A DNA stretch of 64,000 nt, taken from contig JAODMF010000017.1 of assembly GCA_025464095.1 (NCBI GenBank), positions 1 through 64,000 of the forward strand, in the 5' to 3' direction. This stretch comes from Glaciihabitans sp. (GTDB lineage: Bacteria > Actinomycetota > Actinomycetes > Actinomycetales > Microbacteriaceae). This document shows positions 10,733-19,483 of this stretch, in pieces; position 1 is the stretch's first letter; each line of letters opens with the position of its first letter. Position numbers and translations under genes: made by a program. The notes under the pieces are model-generated. The model did not search any database. It saw only the letters and a list, made by a program, of their open reading frames with translations, and had not been told where the DNA came from.

Positions 10733-11421
10733 CGCTGCAGCAGGGCGAACCGATGGTCGTTGTGGAGAACCTGATTCGCACCTACGGATCCGCCGCTGCC
10801 GAGGTGCACGCGCTGAGGGATGTGTCGTTCACGGTCGCGACGGGTTCTCTTGTGGCGCTGGTCGGTCGCTCGGGATCGGGAAAGACCACGTTGCTCAATT
10901 GCCTGGGTGGACTCGACCGGCCGACATCCGGGCGCGCCACGGTAAACGGAACCGAGGTGACGGCGCTCGATGAGGCGGCCCGCACGGCGCTTCGCCGGGA
11001 TGAGATCGCCTTCGTGTTCCAGACGTTCGGGCTGGTGCCGATGCTCTCCGCGGCGGAGAACGTGGGGCTGACGCTGCGGCTGCGCAAGGTCGGCCACGCG
11101 GAGCGCGAGGCGCGCGTTGCCCACCTGCTGGAACTCGTCGGACTCACCCAGCACGCCGCCCAGCGGCCCGGCGAGCTCTCGGGAGGGCAGCAGCAGCGCG
11201 TTGCCATCGCGCGTGCGCTGGCGAACTCGCCGCGGCTGCTGATCGCGGATGAGCCGACCGGACAACTCGATGCCGAAACCGGTGCGACAGTGATGGCGCT
11301 GCTGCGCGAGGTGGTGCACGCGGAGGGAATGACCGCGATCATCTCCACGCACGACCCCAGCCTGCAGGCCATCGCCGACTCGACCATCCGCCTGGCCGAC
11401 GGCGCCCTCCTCCCCGCCTGA
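10729..11421 (+). CDS. ABC transporter ATPase, MacB/LolD type
   Basis: A 230-residue ATPase with Walker A GRSGSGKTT, signature LSGGQQQRVAIARAL, Walker B LLIADEPTGQLD and H-loop ISTHD. This is the standard length for a LolD/MacB ATP-binding subunit, without the tail of its upstream partner. It is the last gene of the four-gene operon, starting within the upstream stop (ATGA). The two ATPases differ enough to suggest a heterodimer. A C-rich intergenic tract begins directly after the stop. Confidence 0.92.
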   Translation: MTLQQGEPMVVVENLIRTYGSAAAEVHALRDVSFTVATGSLVALVGRSGSGKTTLLNCLGGLDRPTSGRATVNGTEVTALDEAARTALRRDEIAFVFQTFGLVPMLSAAENVGLTLRLRKVGHAEREARVAHLLELVGLTQHAAQRPGELSGGQQQRVAIARALANSPRLLIADEPTGQLDAETGATVMALLREVVHAEGMTAIISTHDPSLQAIADSTIRLADGALLPA

Positions 11422-11423
11422 CC

Positions 11424-11547
11424 CCCGCCCCCCGCCCCGCGCCCGCCCCCCGCCCCCCGCCCGCCCCGCGTGCGCCGGCAAATGTTCCCCTGCGCGACAA
11501 GAGTTCCGCGGCGCCCGGGAACACTCGAGCCGAACCGGAACATTCGC
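11424..11547. repeat. C-rich tract and nested palindrome, left flank of the AbiEi/DUF559-like gene
   Basis: Bases 11424-11470 are almost pure C interrupted by single G (runs of CCCCCGCC type). Then comes a nested imperfect palindrome: outer arms AATGTTCCC (11481-11489) and GGAACATTCG (11538-11547), inner arms AGTTCCGCGG and CCGGGAACACT around 11503-11526. The same outer and inner motifs recur in better-preserved form right after the gene (12592-12657), where the tract is G-rich instead. The flanks are therefore inverted copies of each other around the gene. Confidence 0.85.
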
Positions 11548-11639
11548 TCTCGCGCTTCACACCCAACCGAGCGACCGTCGCGTGCACACATCCCATCCGG
11601 ATGACCGCCGGGCGATCACGAACGCCGCAGGATGCAGGG

Positions 11640-12593
11640 GTGATTCCCTCAACCAGCGACCTGATCTTTGCCAACAACGCCTTCAATGCGGATCACTTCC
11701 GACGGAATATGGCCAGAGCGGCGGCGGCTGGCACGCTTCATCGCACCTCGCGCGGGGTCTACATAGCCCCCGATTTGTGGGCTAACTTCACGCCGAGGGA
11801 ACGTTATCTCGCGAGGGTTGTGGGCATTGCCGCAACCCGACGCACGGGTGTCGTGCTGTCCCATTGGACCGCCGCCGCCTTTTGGGGCCTGCCGAACATC
11901 GACCGATGGGATGACCTGGTGCACACCACAATCAGCCCATCGCTAGGTACCCGGAGCCGCAATGATGTTGTGCGCCATTCCGCTCGACTCGACGACGCGG
12001 ACGTCGTCGAGTACGGCGGTCATTTGGTCACCACCGTGGCCCGGACGGTGTTGGATATCGCCGCCACGGCGCGCTTCCTTTCCGCGGTGACCGTCGCCGA
12101 CCGCGCGCTGCTCGTTGATCGGTTTGGCCGGACTCCCCCGATGGTCACAAGAGCGGAACTCGAAGAGGCGTGGGAACGCGCACAACCAATGAGGGCGCAC
12201 TCGCGAAGCCGGGCGGTGCTCGCCTTCGCCGAAACTCGCTCGGAGTCACCACTGGAATCGGTCAGCAGGGTGAACATGCGGGTCATCGGAGCTCCGCGGC
12301 CCGAACTCCAGAGGTCTTTCTACGACGGGGAAGGGTTCATCGGCGACTGCGACTTCTACTGGCCGGTCCAAAACGTCATTGGTGAATCCGACGGTGACTC
12401 GAAGTACCTGGTGCCGTCCTTCCGCGCGGGAAGAACTGCCGACCAGGTGGTGCTGGATGAGAAGATCCGCGAGGACAGGTTCCGCGCGACTGGTCGGGGG
12501 TTCACGCGGTGGCGGTGGGAGGTGGCGGTGAACCCGTCCCGCCTGCGGACCAAGCTCGCAGGAGCGGGGCTCCCGATGGGCCTCCGCTGGTGA
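11640..12593 (+). CDS. AbiEi-like N-terminal / DUF559-like nuclease C-terminal protein (locus 1)
   Basis: A 317-residue protein with two parts. The N-terminal ~100 residues look like the AbiEi-type winged helix and following region (GTLHRTSRGVYIAPDLW, then RERYLARV and AAAFWGLP). The C-terminal part has the DUF559/Vsr-like PD-(D/E)XK core: E202 in SPLES, then CDFYW (about 237-241), E249, D251, K255 in ESDGDSKY, and EKIREDRFR at 274-282. A paralogue at 56621-57565 conserves each of these. GTG 11640 is chosen because AGGA lies 7 bases upstream and the start then matches the paralogue; ATG 11601 is in frame but lacks a ribosome site. The stop codon lies in a palindrome. Some AbiEi proteins are type IV antitoxins, but no AbiEii toxin gene is adjacent. 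Function unproven. Confidence 0.75.
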   Translation: MIPSTSDLIFANNAFNADHFRRNMARAAAAGTLHRTSRGVYIAPDLWANFTPRERYLARVVGIAATRRTGVVLSHWTAAAFWGLPNIDRWDDLVHTTISPSLGTRSRNDVVRHSARLDDADVVEYGGHLVTTVARTVLDIAATARFLSAVTVADRALLVDRFGRTPPMVTRAELEEAWERAQPMRAHSRSRAVLAFAETRSESPLESVSRVNMRVIGAPRPELQRSFYDGEGFIGDCDFYWPVQNVIGESDGDSKYLVPSFRAGRTADQVVLDEKIREDRFRATGRGFTRWRWEVAVNPSRLRTKLAGAGLPMGLRW

Positions 12594-12730
12594 GTGTTCC
12601 CGTTTCGAGCAAGTGTTCCGCGGCGCCGCGGAACACTCGTGTCGGGCGGGAACATTCGTGCGAGGGCGGGGGCGGGGGGCGAGGGCGAGGGCGAGGGCGG
12701 GGCGCAAGGGGGTGCGCGGGGCGGGGCGCG
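12592..12730. repeat. Nested palindrome and G-rich tract, right flank of locus 1
   Basis: The palindrome starts on the stop codon of the AbiEi/DUF559-like gene. The inner element 12613-12636 is a perfect 24-base palindrome (arm GTGTTCCGCGGC). Outer arms GAGTGTTCCCG (12592-12602) and CGGGAACATTC (12647-12657) pair with one mismatch. A G-rich tract then runs from 12661 to about 12730 with GAGGGC repeated in tandem. This is the inverted counterpart of the C tract and palindrome on the other side of the gene. Confidence 0.9.
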
Positions 12731-12748
12731 CGCCGCACACTGGAGGGT

Positions 12749-13717
12749 GTGACCCGACTGCGCCGTAGCGATACCGCCAGCGCGGGATTGAGGCGCGTGC
12801 GCGCCGGCCGCGGGTTCTCCTATCGCGACGCGGCGGGGCATCCCGTTCAGGATTCCGAGCTGCGCCGGCGCATTGAAGCGCTGGCGATCCCCCCGGCCTG
12901 GACCGACGTGTGGATCTCCCCGTACCCGAACGGCCACATCCAGGCGACCGGGGTGGATGCTGCCGGCCGCCGCCAGTACATCTATCACCCGACCTGGCGC
13001 GAACAGAAAGACCGCATCAAGTACGACCGCGCGCTCGCCCTCGCCGAGTCGTTGCCGACAGCTCGCCGCCAGGTGACCATCGACCTTCGCAGCGACGGCC
13101 CGACGAGGCTCCGGGCGCTCGCCACCGGCTTTCGGATGCTCGACACCGGCAGCCTCCGCATCGGCTCCGAGCGCTACGCTGACCAGCACGGCAGCTTCGG
13201 GCTGACCACCCTGCTGTGCGCGCACGTGACGGTGAGGGGTGACACGGTCGAGCTGAAATTTCCCGCAAAGAGCGGGCAGGCCTGGGAAAGCGACATCACC
13301 GACCCCGACCTGGCACGTGTCGTGCGGGCGCTCAAGCGACGGGGGCCGACCGCGCACCTGCTGGCCTTCCGCGATGAGCAGGGCTGGCATCCGGTGGATG
13401 CGGCGGAGATCAACGCGTACGTGCGCGAGCGCACCGGCGGCGACTTCACGGCGAAGGATTTCCGCACCCTGCACGGCACCCTCGCCGCTGCGGCCAGCCT
13501 CGCCCGGCACGGTCCCGCGACGACGAAGTCGCAGCGAGCGAAGGCGCTCGCGCAGGCGATGCGCGATGCATCCGCGGTACTGGGAAATACGCCGGCGATC
13601 GCGAAGAGCAGCTACGTCGACCCGCGGGTGGTCGACTACTTCGCCCAGGGACGCACGCTCAATCCGGAGCGCCTGAACTCGGCGGAGTCAGAACTGCGGG
13701 CCATGCTCTACGAGTAG
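12749..13717 (+). CDS. DNA topoisomerase IB, bacterial/poxvirus type
   Basis: Relaxes supercoils by transient 3'-phosphotyrosyl nicking. From GTG 12749 (GGAGGG directly upstream but very close) the protein is 322 residues, typical of bacterial TopIB. The N-terminal domain has IPPAWTDVWI and GHIQATGVDAAGRRQY. The catalytic pentad can be placed: Arg in SLRIGSERY (about 137), Lys in KFPAKSG (174), Arg in KDFRTLHGT (239), polar residue near NTPA (280), and the nucleophile Tyr289 in AKSSYVDPRV. It stands alone on the plus strand and is convergent with the sigma-factor gene cluster. TopIB is sporadic in bacteria and often in variable regions, which fits this accessory block. Confidence 0.92.
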   Translation: MTRLRRSDTASAGLRRVRAGRGFSYRDAAGHPVQDSELRRRIEALAIPPAWTDVWISPYPNGHIQATGVDAAGRRQYIYHPTWREQKDRIKYDRALALAESLPTARRQVTIDLRSDGPTRLRALATGFRMLDTGSLRIGSERYADQHGSFGLTTLLCAHVTVRGDTVELKFPAKSGQAWESDITDPDLARVVRALKRRGPTAHLLAFRDEQGWHPVDAAEINAYVRERTGGDFTAKDFRTLHGTLAAAASLARHGPATTKSQRAKALAQAMRDASAVLGNTPAIAKSSYVDPRVVDYFAQGRTLNPERLNSAESELRAMLYE

Positions 13718-13736
13718 CTGCTGCCCCATCGAGCCG

Positions 13737-14306
13737 TCAGGGCTTCCGCGGCGCGGGAACGTGTGGCAATCCCGAGTGCCCGGGCGCGTTCGCGGACTTG
13801 CCGCCGGGTTGCGGATGCTCGGTTGGCTGGTGCCCGGGTACTGCCGGCTTCTGGGGGATGCCGCGCCCCTCCCCGCCGTGCTGGCTGCGCCCGGGTACCT
13901 GCGGCGTCGGCGTCGGAACCGGCGTCGCCGTCGGATGCGGTCCGGAGGTCGCGAGTGCGGGAGGAGTCTTTGGGACTGGCCTGGCTCCGGACGGTGCCGA
14001 CCCGCCGACGAGCCCACTGAAGACCTGCGCCGCGCCGGCCCGGAATTCCGGACTGGCCGCGGCGGCCGCGCCCACTCCGGTCCCGGCGGCAACGAGGACC
14101 GCCAGCACGACGAGCGGCGTGCGGAGGTGTCGCAGGGGTGCGATCGGCCGAGGCTCGGATTGCATGAGCCGGGCGAGTTCGGCGGATGGCGTGATCGGCT
14201 TCGTGGGCACGGTGTCGCGCAGCGCGAGAAGGAATTCACCAACGGCCGGCCGGGCATCGGCCTCGACATCCTGCAGCAGCTCATCAAACTGATCGGGGCG
14301 GGTCAT
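13737..14306 (-). CDS. Membrane protein, probable anti-sigma-like partner of the adjacent ECF sigma factor
   Basis: A 189-residue protein with a short cytoplasmic N-terminus (MTRPDQFDELLQDVEAD...), one membrane helix at about residues 62-84 (LRTPLVVLAVLVAAGTGVG), and a long Pro/Gly/His-rich outer tail. The start codon overlaps the stop of the sigma factor gene by ATGA, so the two are translationally coupled. No zinc-binding ZAS motif (HxxxCxxC) is present. The anti-sigma role is inferred from coupling and topology only. Confidence 0.6.
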   Translation of the reverse strand: MTRPDQFDELLQDVEADARPAVGEFLLALRDTVPTKPITPSAELARLMQSEPRPIAPLRHLRTPLVVLAVLVAAGTGVGAAAAASPEFRAGAAQVFSGLVGGSAPSGARPVPKTPPALATSGPHPTATPVPTPTPQVPGRSQHGGEGRGIPQKPAVPGHQPTEHPQPGGKSANAPGHSGLPHVPAPRKP

Positions 14307-14854
14307 TCTCTTTCTCCCGCCGTCTGGGCAAGCCGCGCGCGAAGGTTCGAAAGGGCCCTGTGCTGCAGTTGCTTAATCGCTCCGGGCGAGCGTTCCATGA
14401 TGCCTGCCGTCTGCTCGATGGAAAGGTCAGCGATTACTCGAAGCCGCAGCACTTCCCGCTGGTCATCCACGAGTTGGGCGAGCAGGCCCAGGGCGTCGGG
14501 GGAGTGCTCCGCGAGGAACGCGACCTCATCGACGGGCGGGGAGGAGCGCCGGTCGAGCTCGGGTTCGTAGCTGACTGTCATCGTTGTTCTCGATTGGATT
14601 CGGAGTTGGTCGACGGTTCGGGCATGTGCAATGGAGAAGACCAGCGTTCGCAGTCCCCTGGCGCCACCGGTGAGGTCCTTCAGCAAGGGATGCAGCGCCA
14701 GGAACACATCGTGCGTGATGGCTTCCGGATCATCGACCCCGCGCGAACGGACGTAGCCGAAGACGCGGCCGGAAAGGGAGGTGTAGGCGAGAGCGAGCAA
14801 TTGGGACACGTTGTCACCGCACGACAGGATCGACCCATCGCTGAGAGAATCCAT
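14303..14854 (-). CDS. ECF-type RNA polymerase sigma factor
   Basis: A 183-residue sigma70-family protein. The region 2 pattern is GYVRSRGVDDPEAITHDVFL with RTLVFSIAHARTVDQLR. The region 4 helix-turn-helix is VLRLRVIADLSIEQTAGIMERS followed by GAIKQLQHRALSNLRARL. There is no region 3, as in the ECF group. It overlaps its coupled membrane protein by four bases and lies 112 bases downstream of a secreted-protein gene on the same strand. A three-part module (sigma, membrane regulator, secreted protein) is suggested; target promoters are unknown. Confidence 0.88.
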   Translation of the reverse strand: MDSLSDGSILSCGDNVSQLLALAYTSLSGRVFGYVRSRGVDDPEAITHDVFLALHPLLKDLTGGARGLRTLVFSIAHARTVDQLRIQSRTTMTVSYEPELDRRSSPPVDEVAFLAEHSPDALGLLAQLVDDQREVLRLRVIADLSIEQTAGIMERSPGAIKQLQHRALSNLRARLAQTAGERE

Positions 14855-14913
14855 TCGTTGCCTTCGTGTGTCTGCCGGTTGGTCAAGTATCGACTACCAG
14901 CACCTCGAACCAG

Positions 14914-14956
14914 CGACGGGGCGGGTGAGGCCGCCATGCGGTCGCCCGCCCCGTCG
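14914..14956 (-). terminator. Hairpin between secreted-protein gene and sigma factor gene
   Basis: A 12-bp perfect stem (CGACGGGGCGGG, 14914-14925, with 14945-14956) encloses a 19-base loop that itself contains CCGC/GCGG. It lies 11 bases past the end of the secreted-protein gene on the minus strand. No T-run follows, so it may be a weak terminator or mRNA-stabilising hairpin. Confidence 0.5.
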
Positions 14957-14966
14957 TCCGTCGAAC

Positions 14967-15500
14967 CTACGGCTTGGGCGCCGGGTGGATCGGGTGGACC
15001 GGGTGCGTCGGCTTGACGTGGACGCTCGGCACGTGCGCCAGGCCGGACTTACCGTGCGTCGTGGGCGTGGTCGCCACCGGCTTGCCATGGGCCGGCACGG
15101 TCGCGCAGTAGGTGGTGATGTTCGCGGCTCCGCCGGCAGCGATGGCGAGCGAGGCGTACGCGGTCGACGTCGAGTTCAGGCCGCCCTTCGTAAACGCGTT
15201 GCACAGCCCGAACGCTGCTGGCCCCGTGGCATCGGGCCCGTTCGGCGCCGGCGTTGCGGTCGGGGTGGGCGAATCGGTCGGCGTGGGCGTCTCGGTGGGA
15301 TCCGCCGTCGGCTCCGCGGTGGGATCGCTTGTCTCTCCCGTCGGCGCGGGAGCACCGAGGAGCACGTGGGCGCTGGACTGGAGCGCGGACGGCAGGCTGC
15401 CGGTCGCCGCTGCGGCGACCGTGCCCCCGGTTGCAAGGGTTCCCAGGGCGATCGCGGCGATCGCGACCTTGCCGGAAAGGGTGGCGGTAAACAGTGGCAT
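14967..15500 (-). CDS. Secreted Thr/Pro-rich protein with a two-cysteine C-terminal motif
   Basis: A 177-residue exported protein of unknown function. A signal-like hydrophobic N-terminus (SGKVAIAAIALGTLATGG, about residues 8-27) precedes a Pro/Thr linker (TPTPTDSPTPTATPAP). A short conserved-looking unit follows: FGLCNAFTKGG, STAYASLAIAAGG and ITTYC, with two cysteines that could form a disulphide. The tail is Pro/His-rich. ATG 15500 is preceded by AGGAG at a good distance on the minus strand. Similar GLCNAY...AAGG...YC units occur in uncharacterised actinobacterial exported proteins next to ECF sigma factors (recollection, not searched). Confidence 0.7.
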   Translation of the reverse strand: MPLFTATLSGKVAIAAIALGTLATGGTVAAAATGSLPSALQSSAHVLLGAPAPTGETSDPTAEPTADPTETPTPTDSPTPTATPAPNGPDATGPAAFGLCNAFTKGGLNSTSTAYASLAIAAGGAANITTYCATVPAHGKPVATTPTTHGKSGLAHVPSVHVKPTHPVHPIHPAPKP

Positions 15501-15963
15501 GCGAGTAACTCCTGCGTGTCTAAGTAATCGATGGCGACGCCGCACTGTGGCGTCTTTCTCGTAATCGATACGGACCGCGAAAAGGTTACGGTGGGCAAAA
15601 AGAAATCGCGACGCGCCCACGCGACACGCCCGGGTTGCAGCAATGCCCAGTGTGTGGCAAACTCGTCTAGTTCAACATTCCGCGGCCCTCGGGCGTGCGG
15701 ATCACCACCAGGCAGTGCATAGGCCGATCTCTCAGGGATTGTTGCTTAGGCCGCGGGTGGCAGAACACAGCTCAACCCCTCCCAATCGACGTCGGTTACG
15801 CCTGCGTCGTGTGCAGTCCTGCTGTGCGCGGGAATGGGTGGTAATCCAAAAAATTTGACAGATAAACAGTGGTGCGTCAGCAGCTCTACCCGAAAAGGCA
15901 GAGCCTTGCGCAGCGTTGGCATCCGAATGGATGCGCTCCGTTTCAGAAGAGAGAGAGTCAGAC
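15501..15963. other. 463-base intergenic region between the secreted-protein gene and rpsJ
   Basis: No convincing gene is seen. It should hold the minus-strand promoter of the secreted protein and the plus-strand promoter and leader of the S10 operon. A TTGACA at 15855-15860 is a plausible -35, but no good -10 box lies 16-18 bases downstream. A small hairpin (GCTCT 15883-15887 with AGAGC 15900-15904) sits in the rpsJ leader. The region is clearly more AT-rich than the genes around it. Confidence 0.5.
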
Positions 15964-16272
15964 ATGGCGGGACAAAAGATCCGCATTCGACTTAAGTCGT
16001 ATGACCACGAGGTCATCGACAGCTCAGCGCGCAAGATCGTTGACACGGTCACCCGCGCGGGTGCAACCGTGGTCGGCCCCGTGCCGCTGCCCACTGAGAA
16101 GAACGTGATCGTCGTGATCCGTTCGCCTCACAAGTACAAGGACAGCCGCGAGCACTTCGAGAAGCGCACCCACAAGCGTCTGATCGACATCATTGACCCG
16201 ACGCCCAAGGCCGTCGATTCGCTCATGCGTCTCGACCTGCCTGCCGACGTCAACATCGAGATCAAGCTCTAA
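15964..16272 (+). CDS. rpsJ: 30S ribosomal protein S10
   Basis: Small-subunit head protein, also a partner of NusB in antitermination. It is 102 residues, full length, starting [19 protein letters not shown] and containing the typical [10 protein letters not shown] and [13 protein letters not shown] stretches. The start ATG follows a GAGAGAG purine stretch. It is the first gene of the S10 operon, and its TAA stop runs into the AAGGAGG ribosome site of rplC. Confidence 0.99.
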   Translation: MAGQKIRIRLKSYDHEVIDSSARKIVDTVTRAGATVVGPVPLPTEKNVIVVIRSPHKYKDSREHFEKRTHKRLIDIIDPTPKAVDSLMRLDLPADVNIEIKL

Positions 16273-16283
16273 GGAGGCATCTG

Positions 16284-16934
16284 ATGGCTAGCACCAAAAC
16301 CACCAAGGGCCTTCTCGGCAAGAAGCTCGGTATGACCCAGGTCTGGGACGAGAACAACAAGCTCATCCCCGTGACCGTCGTCGAGGTCTCGACCAACGTC
16401 GTCACCCAGCTGCGCTCGCAGGAAGTCGACGGCTACACGGCCGTGCAGATCGCCTACGGCGCCATCGACCCGCGCAAGGTCACGAAGCCGCTCACGGGCC
16501 ACTTCGACAAGGCCGGCGTCACGCCGCGCCGCCACCTCACCGAGGTGCGCACGCCGGATGCTGCCGAGTACTCGCTCGGCCAGGAACTGACCGCCGAGAT
16601 CTTCGAGGCCGGCCAGTTCGTGGATGTCGTCGGCACCAGCAAGGGCAAGGGCTTCGCCGGCGTCATGAAGCGCCACAACTTCAAGGGCGTCTCGTCCAGC
16701 CACGGTTCGCACCGCAACCACCGCAAGCCGGGCTCGATCGGCGCCTCCTCGACCCCCAGCCGTGTCTTCAAGGGCATGCGCATGGCGGGCCGCATGGGTG
16801 GCGACCGGGTAACGGTGCTCAACCTCAAGATCCACTCGATCGACGCTGAGAAGGGTCTGCTGCTCGTCAAGGGCGCAGTTCCCGGCGCTCGCGGCCGCAT
16901 CGTCTTCGTCCGCAACGCAGTGAAGGGAGCGTAG
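16284..16934 (+). CDS. rplC: 50S ribosomal protein L3
   Basis: Early-assembly 23S rRNA binder near the peptidyl transferase centre. It is 216 residues, with the L3 signature in [20 protein letters not shown], where the glutamine modified in E. coli L3 is replaced, and the loop [17 protein letters not shown] lies seven bases upstream of the ATG. It sits 11 bases after rpsJ and 6 bases before rplD. Confidence 0.98.
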   Translation: MASTKTTKGLLGKKLGMTQVWDENNKLIPVTVVEVSTNVVTQLRSQEVDGYTAVQIAYGAIDPRKVTKPLTGHFDKAGVTPRRHLTEVRTPDAAEYSLGQELTAEIFEAGQFVDVVGTSKGKGFAGVMKRHNFKGVSSSHGSHRNHRKPGSIGASSTPSRVFKGMRMAGRMGGDRVTVLNLKIHSIDAEKGLLLVKGAVPGARGRIVFVRNAVKGA

Positions 16935-16940
16935 TTACTC

Positions 16941-17606
16941 ATGGCTACCTCACTTGATGTGGTTGACGTCCAGGGCAAGAAGGCCGGAAGCGTAGAGCTC
17001 CCCGCCGAACTGTTCGACGTTCAGACCAACGTCCCGCTCATCCACCAGGTCGTCGTCGCGCAGCTCGCTGCCGCACGCCAGGGCACACACAACACGCTTC
17101 GCCGCGGCGAAGTGTCTGGTGCCGGCCGCAAGCCGTTCAAGCAGAAGGGCACAGGTCGCGCTCGCCAGGGCTCGATCCGCGCACCCCAGATGACCGGCGG
17201 TGGAATCGTCCACGGGCCACACCCGCGTGACTACTCGCAGCGCACCCCGAAGAAGATGATTGCCGCAGCCCTGCTCGGCGCTCTCTCGGACCGCGCTCGC
17301 GGCGGCCGCCTGCACGTTGTCGAGTCGCTCTCCCTTGGCGAGGCTCCCTCGACCAAGTCAGTCGTCAGCCTGCTCGACGGAATCGCGTCGAGCAAGCACG
17401 TGCTGATCGTTCTCGAGCGCGACGACACCGTCTCGCACAAGAGCGTTCGCAACCTCGACACCGTTCACGTTCTGGCCTTTGACCAGCTGAACGCGTACGA
17501 CGTTCTGATCAGCGACGACATCGTATTCACGAAGTCGGCGTTCGAATCCTTCGTCGCATCCAAGTCAAAGTCGGCAAGCTCAGCCACCGAGGAGGCAAGC
17601 GCATGA
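16941..17606 (+). CDS. rplD: 50S ribosomal protein L4
   Basis: Lines the exit tunnel through an extended loop and, in E. coli, represses the S10 operon. It is 221 residues. The loop is recognised in [19 protein letters not shown] and [13 protein letters not shown]. The C-terminus ends in a short Ala/Ser/Glu tail. Its stop overlaps the start of rplW by ATGA. Confidence 0.98.
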   Translation: MATSLDVVDVQGKKAGSVELPAELFDVQTNVPLIHQVVVAQLAAARQGTHNTLRRGEVSGAGRKPFKQKGTGRARQGSIRAPQMTGGGIVHGPHPRDYSQRTPKKMIAAALLGALSDRARGGRLHVVESLSLGEAPSTKSVVSLLDGIASSKHVLIVLERDDTVSHKSVRNLDTVHVLAFDQLNAYDVLISDDIVFTKSAFESFVASKSKSASSATEEASA

Positions 17607-17902
17607 CCGCTGTCAACAAGGACCCGCGCGACATCATCATCGCGCCCGTCGTCTCCGAGAAGAGCTACAGCCTGATCGACGACGGCAAGTACACCTTCGT
17701 GGTTGACCCCCGTGCCAACAAGACGGAGATCAAGCTGGCGGTCGAGAAGATCTTCAACGTGAAGGTCAACTCGGTCAACACGCTCAACCGCACCGGCAAG
17801 GCCACCCGCACGAAGTTCGGGATCGGCAAGCGCAAGAACACCAAGCGCGCCATCGTCACGCTCAAGTCCGGCACCATCGACATCTTCACCGCTGTCGGCT
17901 AG
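17603..17902 (+). CDS. rplW: 50S ribosomal protein L23
   Basis: Exit-tunnel rim protein that docks trigger factor and SRP. It is 99 residues, normal for the family, with [13 protein letters not shown] and the C-terminal [14 protein letters not shown]. Its start overlaps the rplD stop. Confidence 0.98.
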   Translation: MTAVNKDPRDIIIAPVVSEKSYSLIDDGKYTFVVDPRANKTEIKLAVEKIFNVKVNSVNTLNRTGKATRTKFGIGKRKNTKRAIVTLKSGTIDIFTAVG

Positions 17903-17919
17903 GGGCAAGGGAAAACAAC

Positions 17920-18759
17920 ATGCCTATTCGTAAGTACAAGCCAACGACTCCCGGTCGTCGTGGTTCCTCGGTTGCAGACTTCACCGAGATCACGCGTTCG
18001 ACTCCGGAGAAGTCCCTGCTGCGCCCGCTGCCGAAGACCGGTGGTCGTAACAACGCAGGCCGCATCACGACGCGTCACATCGGTGGTGGCCACAAGCGCC
18101 AGTACCGCGTGATCGACTTCAAGCGCAATGACAAGGATGGCGTCAACGCCCGCGTTGCCGAGATCGAGTACGACCCGAACCGCACGGCGCGCATCGCGCT
18201 GCTGCACTTCGTCGATGGAACGAAGCGATACATCATCGCTCCGAACAAGCTCAACCAGGGCGACATCGTGGAGTCGGGCGCCTCGGCCGACATCAAGCCG
18301 GGCAACAACCTGCCGCTGCGCAACATCCCCGTTGGTACCGTCATCCACGCGATCGAGCTCAAGCCCGGTGGCGGTGCGAAGATGGCCCGCTCGGCTGGCG
18401 CATCCGTTCGTCTCGTTGCCAAGGATGGCCCGTACGCGCAGCTCCGCCTGCCGTCCGGCGAAATCCGCAACGTGGATGCCCGCTGCCGCGCAACCATCGG
18501 CGAGGTCGGCAACGCCGAGCAGTCGAACATCAACTGGGGCAAGGCCGGCCGCATGCGCTGGAAGGGCGTTCGCCCGACCGTTCGTGGTGTCGCCATGAAC
18601 CCGGTCGACCACCCGCACGGTGGTGGTGAGGGCAAGACCTCCGGTGGACGTCACCCGGTCAGCCCCTGGGGCCAGAAGGAAGGCCGCACGCGCAAGCGCA
18701 AGCTTGAAAGCGATGCTCTCATTGTTCGTCGACGCAACGTCGGCAAGAAGCGTAAGTAG
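17920..18759 (+). CDS. rplB: 50S ribosomal protein L2
   Basis: Core peptidyl-transferase-centre protein, one of the most conserved. It is 279 residues. Signatures are [19 protein letters not shown] and [18 protein letters not shown], which contains the conserved histidine. The start ATG follows AAGGGAAAA. Confidence 0.99.
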   Translation: MPIRKYKPTTPGRRGSSVADFTEITRSTPEKSLLRPLPKTGGRNNAGRITTRHIGGGHKRQYRVIDFKRNDKDGVNARVAEIEYDPNRTARIALLHFVDGTKRYIIAPNKLNQGDIVESGASADIKPGNNLPLRNIPVGTVIHAIELKPGGGAKMARSAGASVRLVAKDGPYAQLRLPSGEIRNVDARCRATIGEVGNAEQSNINWGKAGRMRWKGVRPTVRGVAMNPVDHPHGGGEGKTSGGRHPVSPWGQKEGRTRKRKLESDALIVRRRNVGKKRK

Positions 18760-18770
18760 GAGTCAAGAAG

Positions 18771-19052
18771 ATGCCACGCAGTCTGAAGAAGGGCCCCTTC
18801 GTCGACGAGCACCTGCTTCGCAAGGTTGTCGTCGCCAATGAGGCCAGCAGCAAGAACGTGATCAAGACCTGGTCGCGTCGCTCGATGATCATCCCGGCAA
18901 TGCTGGGTCACACCATCGCAGTGCACGACGGTCGCAAGCACATCCCGGTGTTCATCACCGAGACCATGGTGGGCCACAAGCTCGGCGAGTTTTCGCCCAC
19001 CCGCACCTTCCGTGGACACGAGAAGGACGACAAGAAGGGTCGTCGCCGCTAA
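18771..19052 (+). CDS. rpsS: 30S ribosomal protein S19
   Basis: Head protein contacting S13 and A-site tRNA. It is 93 residues with [19 protein letters not shown] and the signature [20 protein letters not shown]. It follows rplB by 11 bases. Confidence 0.98.
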   Translation: MPRSLKKGPFVDEHLLRKVVVANEASSKNVIKTWSRRSMIIPAMLGHTIAVHDGRKHIPVFITETMVGHKLGEFSPTRTFRGHEKDDKKGRRR

Positions 19053-19078
19053 CGCGGGGACGGTAAGGAGGAAGAGAA

Positions 19079-19483
19079 ATGGTTGAATCCATCGCTCGCG
19101 TGAAGCACATTCGCGTCACCGCCACAAAAGCTCGTCGTGTCGTCAACATGATCCGCGGCAAGCAGGCAACCGAAGCACTGGCGATTTTGAAGTTCGCACC
19201 CCAGGGTGCGAGCGAGCCCGTGTACAAGCTGGTTGCGTCCGCCATCGCCAACGCGCGAGTCAAAGCGGATGCCGCCAACACCTACCTCGACGAGCAGGAC
19301 CTGTTCGTTTCGCGGGCCTTCGTTGACGAGGGAACGACCCTGAAGCGGTTCCAGCCGCGTGCACAGGGTCGCGCCTTCCAGATCCTGAAGCGCACCAGCC
19401 ACATCACGATCGTCCTGGCAACGCCAGACGAGGTCGCTGAGGCAGCGAGCTCGACTACCGGTACTAAGGCAGGAAAGAAGTAA
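19079..19483 (+). CDS. rplV: 50S ribosomal protein L22
   Basis: 23S rRNA binder whose hairpin narrows the exit tunnel. It is 134 residues with [20 protein letters not shown] and the C-terminal hairpin motif [17 protein letters not shown] short Thr/Ala/Lys tail extends it past the usual ~110 residues. AAGGAGGA lies ahead of the ATG. The last base of the stop is the first base of the rpsC start codon. Confidence 0.97.
   Translation: MVESIARVKHIRVTATKARRVVNMIRGKQATEALAILKFAPQGASEPVYKLVASAIANARVKADAANTYLDEQDLFVSRAFVDEGTTLKRFQPRAQGRAFQILKRTSHITIVLATPDEVAEAASSTTGTKAGKK

Noticed and set aside
11422-11639. A small gene between the ABC operon and the AbiEi/DUF559-like gene
   Set aside because: The stretch is a C tract and palindromes; frames across it are low complexity with no ribosome site.
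11640-12593. Classical type IV AbiEi/AbiEii toxin-antitoxin pair
   Set aside because: No AbiEii nucleotidyltransferase gene is adjacent at either locus; TopIB and ABC-F are the neighbours.
15501-15963. tRNA or small RNA gene in the rpsJ upstream gap
   Set aside because: No cloverleaf, CCA end or strong promoter-terminator pair could be found.
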